From positions 124,001-188,000 of the forward strand of contig NZ_CP013023.1 in the NCBI RefSeq assembly GCF_001421015.2: DNA of 64,000 nt, read 5' to 3'. The position numbers and the translations under genes are program-made. Shown here one piece after another: positions 1 through 9,223 of the stretch. Each line of letters opens with the position of its first letter. Position 1 is the stretch's first letter. The stretch comes from Paenibacillus bovis. Its GTDB lineage: Bacteria; Bacillota; Bacilli; Paenibacillales; Paenibacillaceae. The notes below the pieces were generated by a model. It ran no database searches. It worked only from the letters and a program-made list of their open reading frames with translations, and had not been told where the DNA came from.

Positions 1-544
1 GCACGGTACGCACACCGATTTCTTCACGCAGCACTCGCAGATCGCCAAGCGGCGGACACCACTGCTCCGCTGCGACGAACAACAACCCGGTCTCATCTGC
101 TGCATGCAGCGCCTGATCACGGGTCAGCTGCTGTGTATCCACACCCATTTCCCGCAGCAGTACCGGCAGGGTTACGCCCCATTTGGGTGGCAGCGGCTCA
201 CTGCCGTGCAGGGTGACCGGTACGCCTGCCGCTGCCAGAACAAAAGAAGTGGCGAACCCGGCAATAAAGGATTTGAGCCGTCCATCATATGGACCGGCAC
301 AATCCAGCCCGCCTCGGCGAAGAGGTGTACGCCTGGAGAGTTGACGGCATACATCTACAAAAGCCTGCAATTCATCGACATTCTCCATTTTCATGCGTTC
401 TGCCATAAAGAAGGCACCGATCTGCACATCGGAGGCCTGTCTGTTCATTATCATGCTGGCGACATGCAGTGATTCTTCGTAATTCAGATCACGGGAACCA
501 CGTTTGCCGCGCCCGACTTCCTTGAGTATCTCGGTCATATTCAT
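1..544 (-). CDS. TrpD-family (glycosyltransferase family 3) protein, 3' end outside window
   Basis: The visible 181 codons match the anthranilate phosphoribosyltransferase (TrpD/YbiB) fold: a helical N-terminal domain with MIMNRQASDVQIGAFFMAERM, then a segment DCAGPYDGRLKSF that stands where TrpD has its glycine-rich phosphoribosyl-diphosphate site. The start at 544 has AGGAGGA seven bases upstream; a second in-frame ATG lies at 538. The gene begins 20 bases after the stop of the ANTAR regulator and is almost certainly co-transcribed with it, beside the nitrite reductase operon. It is not next to other trp genes, so a role in tryptophan synthesis is doubtful; YbiB-like TrpD relatives bind nucleic acid. 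The product is cut by the window edge. Confidence 0.75.
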   Translation of the reverse strand, partial: MNMTEILKEVGRGKRGSRDLNYEESLHVASMIMNRQASDVQIGAFFMAERMKMENVDELQAFVDVCRQLSRRTPLRRGGLDCAGPYDGRLKSFIAGFATSFVLAAAGVPVTLHGSEPLPPKWGVTLPVLLREMGVDTQQLTRDQALHAADETGLLFVAAEQWCPPLGDLRVLREEIGVRTV

Positions 545-564
545 GTCAGATTCCTCCTTCTGCG

Positions 565-1164
565 TTACGATTGCAGCAGCTGATGGGCTTTGACGATTGC
601 TGTTGCCACGTCGACCATGCGTTTGCGTTCATTCATGGCCTTTTTGCGAAGCAGATCATACGCTTCCGCTTCGGAAATGTTTTTCATGTCTGCCAGGATA
701 CCTTTGGCCATATCAATCCATTTGCGTTCTTCTAGCCGGGACTGGAGCTGCTTGCGCTCACTGGCCCACTGCTGACGCTCCATGCACTGTTTGGCGGCAA
801 AATGCAGTGCCCAGTGCAGCTCACGATCACGCATGGAGGGAGTCAGAATACCATCGATCGCAATCTCGGTCTCGCAGGCTTCTGCCGAGGAAGAGGCTGT
901 CTGCGGACTGCACCACCACAGTACGGGTATGGGCCGGGATTGCGACAGGAGCTTTTCCCATTCGGGAATCTCCTCGATCGGAAGATCCAGTACTGCGGCA
1001 TCCGCTTCACCGAGCAGCCGGAGCACACGAGCCGAGCTGTCTCCATCTGCAATCTGTACCTGATAACCGTTCTCTTCCAGCATTATCTCGGGAAACAAGC
1101 CCGATGTCGCCTGATCCGGATCATTTATGATATTTTCCATTCGAATAACGAGTAAGGAACGCAT
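565..1164 (-). CDS. nasT: ANTAR-domain antitermination regulator, NasT-like
   Basis: The 199-residue protein has an N-terminal receiver-like domain (about residues 1-120) and a C-terminal ANTAR RNA-binding domain (about 136-197, DMAKGILADMKNISEAEAYD onward with three short helices). ANTAR proteins bind paired hexaloop RNA hairpins and prevent terminator formation. Exactly such a leader lies 230-330 bases away, in front of the divergent nirBD-cobA operon, so this is very probably its activator. AGGAGGGAG precedes the ATG. The receiver part lacks an obvious full acidic pocket, so activation may be by ligand or partner protein rather than phosphorylation; that is inference. Confidence 0.88.
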   Translation of the reverse strand: MRSLLVIRMENIINDPDQATSGLFPEIMLEENGYQVQIADGDSSARVLRLLGEADAAVLDLPIEEIPEWEKLLSQSRPIPVLWWCSPQTASSSAEACETEIAIDGILTPSMRDRELHWALHFAAKQCMERQQWASERKQLQSRLEERKWIDMAKGILADMKNISEAEAYDLLRKKAMNERKRMVDVATAIVKAHQLLQS

Positions 1165-1294
1165 TATACAGATACTCCCTCCTGTCCCGGTCTATCTATA
1201 CAGCAGAAAAGGTTACATGTTATTGAAGAATAAGCTTTTATAGGGATGAATACATGTTTGAAACGAAATGAAATCGATCATTTTCTATTTTTCA

Positions 1295-1311
1295 TGTAAA
1301 CATAATTAACT
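1295..1311. promoter_or_regulatory. Possible GlnR/TnrA box
   Basis: TGTAA, seven bases, then TAACT matches nine of ten bases of the TGTNA-N7-TNACA nitrogen box. It lies between the nasT-like gene and the nir promoter, about 35 bases upstream of the nir -35. A single imperfect match in AT-rich DNA can arise by chance. Confidence 0.35.
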
Positions 1312-1345
1312 TATAATTTCAAATAAAATTTTTATGTTATTTATA

Positions 1346-1374
1346 TTGACACGTAGTTACACATGTCTTATAGT
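1346..1374 (+). promoter_or_regulatory. Sigma-A type promoter of the nirBD-cobA operon
   Basis: TTGACA at 1346-1351, a 17-base spacer, and TATAGT at 1369-1374. Transcription should start near 1381, giving a leader of about 220 bases that contains the ANTAR-type switch. Confidence 0.75.
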
Positions 1375-1393
1375 TAGCGCATAAGTAACGAGA

Positions 1394-1499
1394 GGATACA
1401 ATGATGTATCTGATAGGACGGCAATGAAGCCTGTTCCGTTATACTGCATGCTGCGCCATATCTGCGCCTGCCTGCCGTGTAACCGGACAGGCTTTTTAT
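1394..1499 (+). promoter_or_regulatory. ANTAR-type two-hexaloop antiterminator overlapping a terminator
   Basis: Hairpin P1 is GATAC (1395-1399), loop AATGAT, GTATC (1406-1410). Hairpin P2 is GGC (1420-1422), loop AATGAA, GCC (1429-1431), extended by GGAC with GTTCC with small bulges. Both loops have A in position 1 and G in position 4, the ANTAR recognition pattern. The 3' side of P2 lies inside the 5' arm (1427-1441) of a long terminator whose 3' arm is 1480-1494, with one mismatch and one G-T pair in 15, followed by a T run. P2 and the terminator cannot form together, so protein binding to P1-P2 would let transcription continue into nirB. Confidence 0.88.
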
Positions 1500-1599
1500 T
1501 TTATCCGCTCATCTCATCTGTCGTCCGTTCAGTCCGCACGCAGTCGCTTAGCCACAGAAAAAAGATAGATAAATGAAATACCTGGAGGGAGAGATTCGG

Positions 1600-4068
1600 A
1601 TGAGAGAGACCAACCAACCGATCAAAAAACTGGTACTGACAGGCAATGGAATGGCTGGTGTACGCATGCTGGAACATCTGCTCAAACTGGCTCCGCAGAC
1701 TTATGAAATTACCATTTTCGGTGCAGAACCGCATCCTAACTATAATCGTATTCTGCTGTCTTCCGTACTTGCAGGTGGAGCGGATATGAACGATATCATT
1801 ATTAATCAGCTGGACTGGTACACCGACAATGCCATCACGCTGCATACCGGTGACCCGGTAGTACAGATCGACTCGGCCGCACGCCGGGTAATCTCTTCCA
1901 AAGGAATCATTGCCGATTATGACGAACTGATTCTGGCAACCGGCTCCAGCGCCTTTATCCCCCCACTGCCCGGTTCGGACAAAGATGGCGTTATCGGCTT
2001 TCGGGATATCCGCGACTGCGAAACGATGATAGAGACGGCCCGTACGCATCGCAAGGCAGCCGTGATCGGCGGCGGTCTGCTCGGATTGGAAGCGGCTCGC
2101 GGACTACTCAATCTCGGTATGGATGTCACTGTTATTCATATTAATGAACATCTGATGGATCGGCAGCTCGATCGCCCGGCAGGACTGATGCTGCAGCAGG
2201 AACTGGAAGCACAGGGCATGAAGTTCCTGCTGCAAAAACGTACCGTCGAACTCACCGGCAAACGCCGGGTACAGGGACTGCGTTTCACAGATGGATCGTC
2301 GCTGGAAGCGGATCTGGTCGTCATGGCTGTCGGTATTCGCCCTAATATCCAGCTCGCGCAATCCGCTGGACTAAAGATCGGACGCGGGATTATCGTCGAT
2401 GATTATATGCGTACCAGCGTACCGGGAATCTCTGCTGTCGGCGAATGCGCCGAACACCGTGGTATTGGCTATGGTCTGGTCGCTCCGCTGTATGAGCAGG
2501 GAACCGTGCTCGCCAAGCGGCTCGCCGGTGTAGAGACACTTCCTTATGAAGGATCGGTCACATCGACCAAGCTCAAGGTATCCGGTGTAGACGTCTTCTC
2601 TGCCGGCGAGTTCCAGGATACAGCGGACACCCGTTCCCTGCGGATACAGGACGATATCGACGGCATCTACAAAAAGCTGGTTATGCGAGACGGCCGACTG
2701 ATCGGCGCTGTACTATTCGGAGATACCTCCGACGGTGCCTCCCTTTTTTCCCTGATCAAAAGCGGTGAATCCGTCAGTGGTCGGGAAAAGGAACTGCTCA
2801 CCGGCCAGCCTGCCGCCGGCGCAGCAGCGGTTTCTCCGCTCCAGCGCCTGGAAGCAATGCCGGATGACGAGATCATCTGCGGCTGTAACGGCGTCAGCAA
2901 AGCTACAGTAGCCGATGCGGTACAGAACAAAGGCTGCACCAGTATGAAGTCGCTCAAAGCCTGTACCAAAGCTTCGGCTTCCTGCGGCGGCTGTGCTCCA
3001 CTCGTGGAAGGACTGCTGCAGCTGTACGCCGGGGAAAATGCCGGCGCTGCTGTCAAAGAGGGCATCTGCGGCTGCACCTCACTCGATCGGGATGAAGTGG
3101 TATCCGAGATCCAGCGTATGGGACTCAAAACGGTCAAGGAAGTCATGCATGTGCTCGACTGGTCCGAACCCGAAGGATGCTCCAAATGCCGTCCCGCACT
3201 CAACTACTACCTGGGCATGCTGTGGCCGGGTGAATATGAAGATGAAAAGGAATCCCGCTTCACCAACGAACGCTATCACGCCAATATCCAGAAAGACGGT
3301 ACCTACTCGGTCGTGCCCCGCATCTATGGCGGCGTGACTTCACCGGCCGATCTGATGAAAATCGCTGCTGTCGCGGAAAAATACAATGTGCCGCTGGTCA
3401 AATTTACCGGTGGACAGCGTCTCGATCTGCTGGGCATTCAAAAAGAAGACCTGCCGAAGATCTGGGAAGAGCTGGATATGCCATCCGGTCATGCCTACGG
3501 CAAAACACTGCGCACCGTCAAAACCTGTGTTGGGGATACCTTTTGCCGGTTCGGTACCAAGGATGCGATGGGTATGGGGATCAAGCTAGAAAAAGCGTTC
3601 GAACGCATGGATGCACCGGCCAAGGTCAAGCTGGCAGTCTCCGGCTGTCCGCGTAACTGTGCCGAATCCGGTATCAAGGATGTGGGTATCGTCGCTCTGG
3701 ATGGCGCATGGGAGCTGTATGTGGGCGGTAATGGCGGCGTGAAGATTCGTGCCGGTGAGCTGCTATGTACGGTGAAAACCGAGGATGAAGTGATGGAATG
3801 GACATCTGCCTTTCTCCAGTATTATCGCGAAAGTGCCCGCTGGAATGAGCGTACGGCAGCCTGGGTCGAGCGTGTCGGTCTGGAACCGATCAAGGAGAAA
3901 CTCGCGGATGAAGCGGTTCGCCAGGAACTGGTCAGCCGCCTGGAAGAGACACTGAGCTATACAACCGATCCATGGAAAAAAATTATCGACAACGACAACC
4001 TGCGCAAAAACTTTGAAGACCTGAATGGAGCAGCCGCGCTGAGCGGTTCGTCACCGGCAGGCCACTAA
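1600..4068 (+). CDS. nirB: Nitrite reductase [NAD(P)H] large subunit NirB
   Basis: This cytoplasmic 822-residue enzyme reduces nitrite to ammonium with NAD(P)H. An N-terminal FAD domain (VLTGNGMAG) is followed by an NAD motif (VIGGGLLGLEAARGL), two BFD-type [2Fe-2S] regions (CGCNGV...CTKASASCGGC; then CGCTSL...CSKC), and a ferredoxin-like sulfite/nitrite reductase module whose C-terminal half carries the siroheme-[4Fe-4S] cysteines CVGDTFC and CPRNC. Length is normal for the family. I chose ATG 1600 rather than an upstream ATG at 1573 because GGAGGGA sits ten bases before 1600. It is the first gene of the nirB-nirD-cobA operon. Confidence 0.96.
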   Translation: MRETNQPIKKLVLTGNGMAGVRMLEHLLKLAPQTYEITIFGAEPHPNYNRILLSSVLAGGADMNDIIINQLDWYTDNAITLHTGDPVVQIDSAARRVISSKGIIADYDELILATGSSAFIPPLPGSDKDGVIGFRDIRDCETMIETARTHRKAAVIGGGLLGLEAARGLLNLGMDVTVIHINEHLMDRQLDRPAGLMLQQELEAQGMKFLLQKRTVELTGKRRVQGLRFTDGSSLEADLVVMAVGIRPNIQLAQSAGLKIGRGIIVDDYMRTSVPGISAVGECAEHRGIGYGLVAPLYEQGTVLAKRLAGVETLPYEGSVTSTKLKVSGVDVFSAGEFQDTADTRSLRIQDDIDGIYKKLVMRDGRLIGAVLFGDTSDGASLFSLIKSGESVSGREKELLTGQPAAGAAAVSPLQRLEAMPDDEIICGCNGVSKATVADAVQNKGCTSMKSLKACTKASASCGGCAPLVEGLLQLYAGENAGAAVKEGICGCTSLDRDEVVSEIQRMGLKTVKEVMHVLDWSEPEGCSKCRPALNYYLGMLWPGEYEDEKESRFTNERYHANIQKDGTYSVVPRIYGGVTSPADLMKIAAVAEKYNVPLVKFTGGQRLDLLGIQKEDLPKIWEELDMPSGHAYGKTLRTVKTCVGDTFCRFGTKDAMGMGIKLEKAFERMDAPAKVKLAVSGCPRNCAESGIKDVGIVALDGAWELYVGGNGGVKIRAGELLCTVKTEDEVMEWTSAFLQYYRESARWNERTAAWVERVGLEPIKEKLADEAVRQELVSRLEETLSYTTDPWKKIIDNDNLRKNFEDLNGAAALSGSSPAGH

Positions 4069-4112
4069 TTCAGGATACCCATTCAGGACACGATGCCAAG
4101 GAGGGATCAGCG

Positions 4113-4442
4113 ATGAACAAAATGCAAATCGCCCATATTTCGGATATTGATATCAAAGGATCACGTACCTTCACGCTGGGAGATACCGAAGTTGCGCTGT
4201 TTCGTCTCAGTGACGGCAGCGTTCATGCTGTCGAGAATCGCTGTCCCCACAAAGGCGGCAGGCTGTCGGAAGGCATGGTCTGCGGTACGACGGTTCACTG
4301 CCCTTTACATGACTGGAAAATCGAACTGCGCAGCGGCAGGGTACAGGAGCCGGATGAAGGCTGCGTGAATACCTTCCCCACCGAGATTGACGAAAGCAGC
4401 GGCTCGATCTATATCACCCTTCCTACGCTGGCAGCCCGCTAG
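4113..4442 (+). CDS. nirD: Nitrite reductase small subunit NirD (Rieske)
   Basis: The 109-residue protein is a single Rieske domain with CPHKGG and CPLHDW supplying the two Cys-X-His / Cys-X2-His ligands for a [2Fe-2S] cluster. It partners NirB, encoded 44 bases upstream. AAGGAGGGA lies before the start. All four cluster ligands are present, whereas NirD proteins of enterobacteria often lack them. Confidence 0.95.
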   Translation: MNKMQIAHISDIDIKGSRTFTLGDTEVALFRLSDGSVHAVENRCPHKGGRLSEGMVCGTTVHCPLHDWKIELRSGRVQEPDEGCVNTFPTEIDESSGSIYITLPTLAAR

Positions 4443-4507
4443 ACTACAGCAGTCAGATTGCTTAGATCCACTGCAATGCAGATCTATATTCAAGAGGAGG
4501 CCTGGCG

Positions 4508-5323
4508 ATGAATCGAACTCTGGGAAAAGTAAGTATTGTGGGCGCAGGACCGGGAGATCCGGAGCTGATCACTGTCAAAGCGCTGCGGCGGATCGAGCAG
4601 GCCGATGTGATCCTGTACGACCGGCTTGTCAGCGAGGAACTGCTCCAGTATGCACGTGCGGATGCACGGCGCATCTACTGCGGCAAATCTCCCGGTCTGC
4701 ATCATATGAGCCAGCAGGCGATTCATCGCACACTGCTGCAATATGCCTCGGCAGGGCTGCATGTCGTACGGCTCAAAGGCGGCGATCCGCTCGTATTCGG
4801 ACGCGGCGGCGAAGAAGCACTGTTTCTCCGGGAGCGTGGGATCAATTATGAATTTATCCCCGGTGTGACAGCTGCGATCGGCGCTGCAGCCGGTGCGGAT
4901 ATACCGCTGACCCATCGCGGGATTGCCACTTCTTTTGCCTGTGTGACAGCCAGCCGTGCGCAGCCGGACAGCAGCAGTGCGCAAGGCGGCATAGATACTA
5001 TAGATCCCATCGGGAATGCGGTCCGCTGGGATCTGCTCGCCCAGAGTGTGGATACGCTGGCTATCTATATGGGTGTCAGCCAGCTGCAGCAGATCTGCAG
5101 CGAACTGGTTCGTTACGGTCGTTCTCCTGCTACACCGGTAGCAGTTATCGAGAATGGCACCACTTCGGTGCAGCGGGTGCTGACCGGTACACTCGATGAT
5201 ATCTACCAGATCGCCGAAATCGCACAGCTGGGCAATCCGGCACTCATTATCGTGGGCGAGGTTGTGCGCGTACGGGAACAGCTGCTGCAGATTCAGCAGC
5301 AGGCACAGACAATGATCGGATGA
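4508..5323 (+). CDS. cobA: Uroporphyrinogen-III C-methyltransferase (SUMT)
   Basis: This 271-residue enzyme adds two methyl groups from S-adenosylmethionine to uroporphyrinogen III, making precorrin-2 for siroheme, the cofactor of NirB. The family signature VGAGPGDPELITVKALRRI starts at residue 11, followed by VRLKGGDPLVFGRGGEE and the FIPGVTAAIGAAA segment. There is no fused HemD domain, unlike NasF of Bacillus subtilis. GAGGAGG precedes ATG 4508. It is the last gene of the nitrite operon and is followed directly by a strong terminator. Dehydrogenase and chelatase genes for siroheme are not in the window. Confidence 0.95.
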   Translation: MNRTLGKVSIVGAGPGDPELITVKALRRIEQADVILYDRLVSEELLQYARADARRIYCGKSPGLHHMSQQAIHRTLLQYASAGLHVVRLKGGDPLVFGRGGEEALFLRERGINYEFIPGVTAAIGAAAGADIPLTHRGIATSFACVTASRAQPDSSSAQGGIDTIDPIGNAVRWDLLAQSVDTLAIYMGVSQLQQICSELVRYGRSPATPVAVIENGTTSVQRVLTGTLDDIYQIAEIAQLGNPALIIVGEVVRVREQLLQIQQQAQTMIG

Positions 5324-5340
5324 CCACAATGCACGAACGA

Positions 5341-5395
5341 AAAAAGCTGTTCCCTGCGTATCGTGATCCATACGTGAGGAACAGCTTTTTCGTTG
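5341..5395 (+). terminator. Intrinsic terminator of the nir operon
   Basis: AAAAAGCTGTTCC (5341-5353) pairs with GGAACAGCTTTTT (5378-5390), with an inner GCGTAT/ATACGT stem. The A and T runs on both sides make it usable in either direction, which also serves the convergent adenine deaminase gene. Confidence 0.9.
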
Positions 5396-5440
5396 ATTTT
5401 ATACACCGGTATTCGGTCCTTATCCATGTTCCACTGCAGG

Positions 5441-7276
5441 CTACTTACTCGTCATTGGTTCATCTGTGAAGCGATCCACAAGCAACGGAACAACACGGCC
5501 TGCATTGACGTCAATTAGTCCATAATCCGTAATCTTCAGCGCCGGACTGACTGGCAGAGAGTGCGTACTGATCGACATAATCGGATTGTAGTGACGATAA
5601 CCCAGTTCCCGCATTGCCTGGACGAGCCGGTCTACAGCAGCCGCTGTTTCGTCGAGCGGGGCTTCTGTCAGAATTCCACCGACCGGCAGCGGCAGGGAAG
5701 CCAGTATCTGTCCATCGTGCACGACACAGAATCCTCCCTGATGAGCGATTACTTCATTGGCAGCCAGCATCATGTCTGCGGGATTATGCCCCACGACCAG
5801 CAGGTTATGATTATCATGCGAGTAGGTCGTCGCAATCGCTCCCCGCTGGATCGTATCACCGCCGATAAGGCCGTAGGCATGATTACCATTTTTGCCATAC
5901 CGTTCAAAGGTAGCGATCAGACCATAACCGCTGCCCTGCCAGTTCAGCCTGCCCTGAGATACCGGAATATCCGCAATCTTCTCACTGGTAAAGGTAGAGC
6001 CATCCTTCACCATCATCACCCGGCAGGCATGCATACCATCCGCTGCCTCTACCGGTACATCGAAGCTTGCTTCGCTTAGCGGCTGCAGCTGTACACTCTG
6101 ATAGAAATGCGCTGGGAACTGCGGCTCTACGGCAGGCTGCTCATAAGCTTCACCAGCCTGGAACACCCGTTGTCCGCGCTTGTACACTTCATCGATCACA
6201 AAGTCGTCCAGATCACTCAGCAGTACGAAATCCGCAATTTTGCCAGGTGCTATCGCTCCCCGGTCATCCAGCTTCATCCGCCGTGCCGGAGTAAAGGTCG
6301 CTGCATAGATCGCCGCTTCGGGACGCATCCCCATCATCATCGCCTTGCGCACGATATGATCCAGATGACCATTCCAGGCCAGCTGATCTGTCATCACATC
6401 ATCGGTTACAAAGCAGAAATGCTCGGACACTTCATGCTGTATCACATAATCCATAACTTCCGGGGTCATCGACTTTTCCTGCAGCTCGATAAACATACCG
6501 GCAGCGATCCGCTCAGTCATGCCTTCGATACTCTGGTGGGTATGATCCGAGCCTACGCCCGCCATCATAATCCGGTGCAGATCCAGATCGAGCAGCTTGG
6601 GGGTATGTCCTTCAATAACAAGCTCCGGATAATGCTGCTGTACATGTCGCAAAATGCGGTTGGTTTTGCAATCCGGATCACGGATCACATCGACATAGTT
6701 CATAATCTCGCCGAGACAGGCGATACGCTGTGATGTCATCAACTCGTCGATATCCGCAATTTCAATAGAGCCGCCCGTGGTCTCCAGCGGTGTAGCGGGT
6801 ACAGAGCTCGGGATGGCATAGATCATATCACAGGTTACCTCACGGCTCGCAGCGATCATTTCTGTGACACCTTCCAGCCCGAATACATTGGCCATCTCAT
6901 GCGGCTCCGGTACAATCGTAGTCACTCCCCGGCGCACAATCCCGTGGGAAAAAGTTGCCGGGGTGACCATCGAGCTCTCGATATGCAGATGGATATCGAT
7001 CAGACCGGGAATCATGGGTCGGCCTTGTCCATCTACCGTATGGGCTGCCTGGAAGCGATCCAGACTGCCGGTACCGATATACAGGAATCGCCCTCCACTC
7101 ACAGCGACATGACCATGCCGAAATTCCTTGTAATAGCTGTTAAATACCTGCACATCCGTAATCAACAGTTCTACCGCAATCGGTGGCTCTACCGGATGAA
7201 CTGCTGATCCCGCCGTATTGCTGTTGACGGGGGGCGTACTATTTATATTCTGGTTGTTATGTGCGTGATTATTCAT
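5441..7276 (-). CDS. ade: Adenine deaminase
   Basis: This 611-residue amidohydrolase converts adenine to hypoxanthine and ammonia. The metal and active-site motif DIHLHIESSMVTPATF, the GHTPKL segment and the conserved HNPADMMLAANEV region near the C-terminus are those of bacterial Ade rather than eukaryotic-type adenosine deaminase. The first 30 or so residues (Asn-, His- and Thr-rich) are an extension not usual in the family. Its start codon overlaps the stop of the upstream ABC ATPase gene (ATGA at 7273-7276), so it is translationally coupled to the transporter. This is the last gene of the operon and suggests that imported compounds release adenine. Confidence 0.93.
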   Translation of the reverse strand: MNNHAHNNQNINSTPPVNSNTAGSAVHPVEPPIAVELLITDVQVFNSYYKEFRHGHVAVSGGRFLYIGTGSLDRFQAAHTVDGQGRPMIPGLIDIHLHIESSMVTPATFSHGIVRRGVTTIVPEPHEMANVFGLEGVTEMIAASREVTCDMIYAIPSSVPATPLETTGGSIEIADIDELMTSQRIACLGEIMNYVDVIRDPDCKTNRILRHVQQHYPELVIEGHTPKLLDLDLHRIMMAGVGSDHTHQSIEGMTERIAAGMFIELQEKSMTPEVMDYVIQHEVSEHFCFVTDDVMTDQLAWNGHLDHIVRKAMMMGMRPEAAIYAATFTPARRMKLDDRGAIAPGKIADFVLLSDLDDFVIDEVYKRGQRVFQAGEAYEQPAVEPQFPAHFYQSVQLQPLSEASFDVPVEAADGMHACRVMMVKDGSTFTSEKIADIPVSQGRLNWQGSGYGLIATFERYGKNGNHAYGLIGGDTIQRGAIATTYSHDNHNLLVVGHNPADMMLAANEVIAHQGGFCVVHDGQILASLPLPVGGILTEAPLDETAAAVDRLVQAMRELGYRHYNPIMSISTHSLPVSPALKITDYGLIDVNAGRVVPLLVDRFTDEPMTSK

Positions 7277-8397
7277 CGGCTCACCATCACAATCTTGTCT
7301 GCCGGAAAATGAACCTGAACCTGCTGACCGGGAGCGAGTGGCCGATCCATTTCCTGATTCACCGTGAAGTGACCGAGCGGTGTCTCTACTTCATACTGGT
7401 AGCTGCGTCCCAGATACGTACTGACTCGAATCGTCCCCGGTACATAGTTGCTCGCAAGCTCGGCGTGGGCAGTAGCTGTCGTGGATAAATCGGATGTCTG
7501 TCCGTTTATATTCATGCCAGATTGGAGTGATCCACTGCTCAGATAGAGATCATCCGGACGGATCGCTCCTTTGTACGATTCCGACGTAGATTGTCCGGGC
7601 TGTAGATTGACCGCGAATCCATATTCGCCCGCTGTCCATTCAGGTCCCTGATGGCCCTGACGCACACCACTAAATTCCAGAAAGTTATTGAATCCGATAA
7701 ACCGGGCAACATATTCACTTTTGGGATACTGGTAAATATCGGACGGCGCACCCAGCTGCTCGATTCGGCCGGCATTCATGATTGCCACATTGTCCGAAAT
7801 CGAGAAGCATTCCTCCTGATCATGGGAGACGTAGACGGCTGTCATCCCCAGTTCCTGCTGCAGGCGGCGAATCTCTACCCGCATCGTGACCCGCAGATTG
7901 GCATCCAGATTGCTGAGCGGCTCATCGAACAGCAGCAGATCCGGCTCGATCACCAGTGCCCGTGCAATCGCGACCCGTTGCCGCTGACCACCGGACAGCT
8001 CCTGGGGAAATCGTTTCTCAAATCCATTCAGATTGACGATCTCCAGCATGCGCAGCACCTTCTGTTTGACCTCTGCTTCCTTCTGCTTGCGCAGACGCAG
8101 ACCAAAAGCGACATTATCGTATACCGATAAATGCGGGAACAGCGCATAGTTCTGGAATACAAATCCAAAGTTCCGCTTGCTCACCGGCAGACGGGTATAA
8201 TCCCGTCCGTCGAACATGAATTTACCGCCCTGGGCATCCAGGAAACCGGCGATCAGACGCAGTGTCGTTGTTTTGCCGCAGCCGCTCGGACCAAGCAGGG
8301 ACAACAGCTGACCCTGTGCCAGCTCCAGATCAAAATTTTCCAGGATCAGATGGTTATCATACGCCACCGATACTTTCTCCAAGCTGAGTAATGCCAT
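7273..8397 (-). CDS. ABC transporter ATP-binding protein, PotA/FbpC-like
   Basis: The 374-residue ATPase has Walker A GPSGCGKTT, Q-loop FQNYALFPH, signature LSGGQRQR, Walker B LLLFDEP and a C-terminal TOBE-type region. It powers the two permeases encoded just upstream. I place the start at ATG 8397 because GGAGG lies nine bases upstream; a TTG seven codons earlier has no proper binding site. The family transports polyamines, iron or other small solutes, so the subunit alone does not reveal the substrate. The operon partners (adenine deaminase, nucleoside hydrolase) point to a purine compound. Confidence 0.92.
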   Translation of the reverse strand: MALLSLEKVSVAYDNHLILENFDLELAQGQLLSLLGPSGCGKTTTLRLIAGFLDAQGGKFMFDGRDYTRLPVSKRNFGFVFQNYALFPHLSVYDNVAFGLRLRKQKEAEVKQKVLRMLEIVNLNGFEKRFPQELSGGQRQRVAIARALVIEPDLLLFDEPLSNLDANLRVTMRVEIRRLQQELGMTAVYVSHDQEECFSISDNVAIMNAGRIEQLGAPSDIYQYPKSEYVARFIGFNNFLEFSGVRQGHQGPEWTAGEYGFAVNLQPGQSTSESYKGAIRPDDLYLSSGSLQSGMNINGQTSDLSTTATAHAELASNYVPGTIRVSTYLGRSYQYEVETPLGHFTVNQEMDRPLAPGQQVQVHFPADKIVMVSR

Positions 8398-8423
8398 AGC
8401 CGTATGCCTCCGTTTCAATTCTT

Positions 8424-9215
8424 CTAGCGCTTCGTAAAGTAGGACAGTCCGCCCATCAATCGTTCAATCACGAACATGAGCAGTACTGTCAGGAACATCA
8501 ACACCACCGAAATGGCGGCAATCGTCGGATCAAAATAATTTTGTACATACGTCAGCATCTGAATCGGCAGCGTACTGATCCCGGGACCGGTCATAAAGAC
8601 GGAAATATCCACGTTATTGAACGACTCCAGAAAAGCGATCAGCACCGCCGCCATAATACCCGAGCGGATATTGGGCAGTACGACTTTGAAAAAAGTCTCG
8701 ATCCGGCCTGCTCCGAGACTCACCGCCGCTTCCTCGATAGAGAAGTCAAAGCTCGACAGGCTCGAACCGATTACGCGGATAATAAACGGCATCATAATGA
8801 CTGTATGACCGACCAGCAGACCGGTATAGATCGGCAGATGGTACATTACCAGTACATACTTGAGCATCGTAAATCCAAGTACAATACCGGGAATCAGCAC
8901 CGGCGACAGGAAGATCGCATTCAGTAGCTCCCTTCCCCGGAAGCGGTAGCGGCTGAGTGCATAAGCTGCCGGGATACCCAGCACAAGCGCCAGCAGATTA
9001 CCGAGCAGCGAGATAATAATCGAAGTCACAAATGTTCTGGGGAACATGCTCACATCCCAGATATTCTGATACCACCGCAGCGAGAAGCCATCCGGCGGAA
9101 ATTTGAGTACCGTACCCGGGCCGAATGAAGTGATCGAGATAATCACCAGCGGTCCCAGCAAAAAGATAAATACCAGCAGGCTGAAGGCAGCCAGACCGTA
9201 ATGTCTTTCTTTCAT
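8424..9215 (-). CDS. ABC transporter permease, PotC-like
   Basis: This inner-membrane protein of about 263 residues has six predicted membrane segments and the EAA loop EEAAVSLGAGRIETFFKVVL that contacts the ATPase. The start is uncertain: GTG 9227, ATG 9221 and ATG 9215 are all in frame, and AAGGGGTG is best spaced (nine bases) for 9215. Its 5' end lies at, or overlaps, the stop of the preceding permease gene at 9224, and it ends 26 bases before the ATPase start. Confidence 0.92.
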   Translation of the reverse strand: MKERHYGLAAFSLLVFIFLLGPLVIISITSFGPGTVLKFPPDGFSLRWYQNIWDVSMFPRTFVTSIIISLLGNLLALVLGIPAAYALSRYRFRGRELLNAIFLSPVLIPGIVLGFTMLKYVLVMYHLPIYTGLLVGHTVIMMPFIIRVIGSSLSSFDFSIEEAAVSLGAGRIETFFKVVLPNIRSGIMAAVLIAFLESFNNVDISVFMTGPGISTLPIQMLTYVQNYFDPTIAAISVVLMFLTVLLMFVIERLMGGLSYFTKR

Positions 9216-9223
9216 CTTCATTC

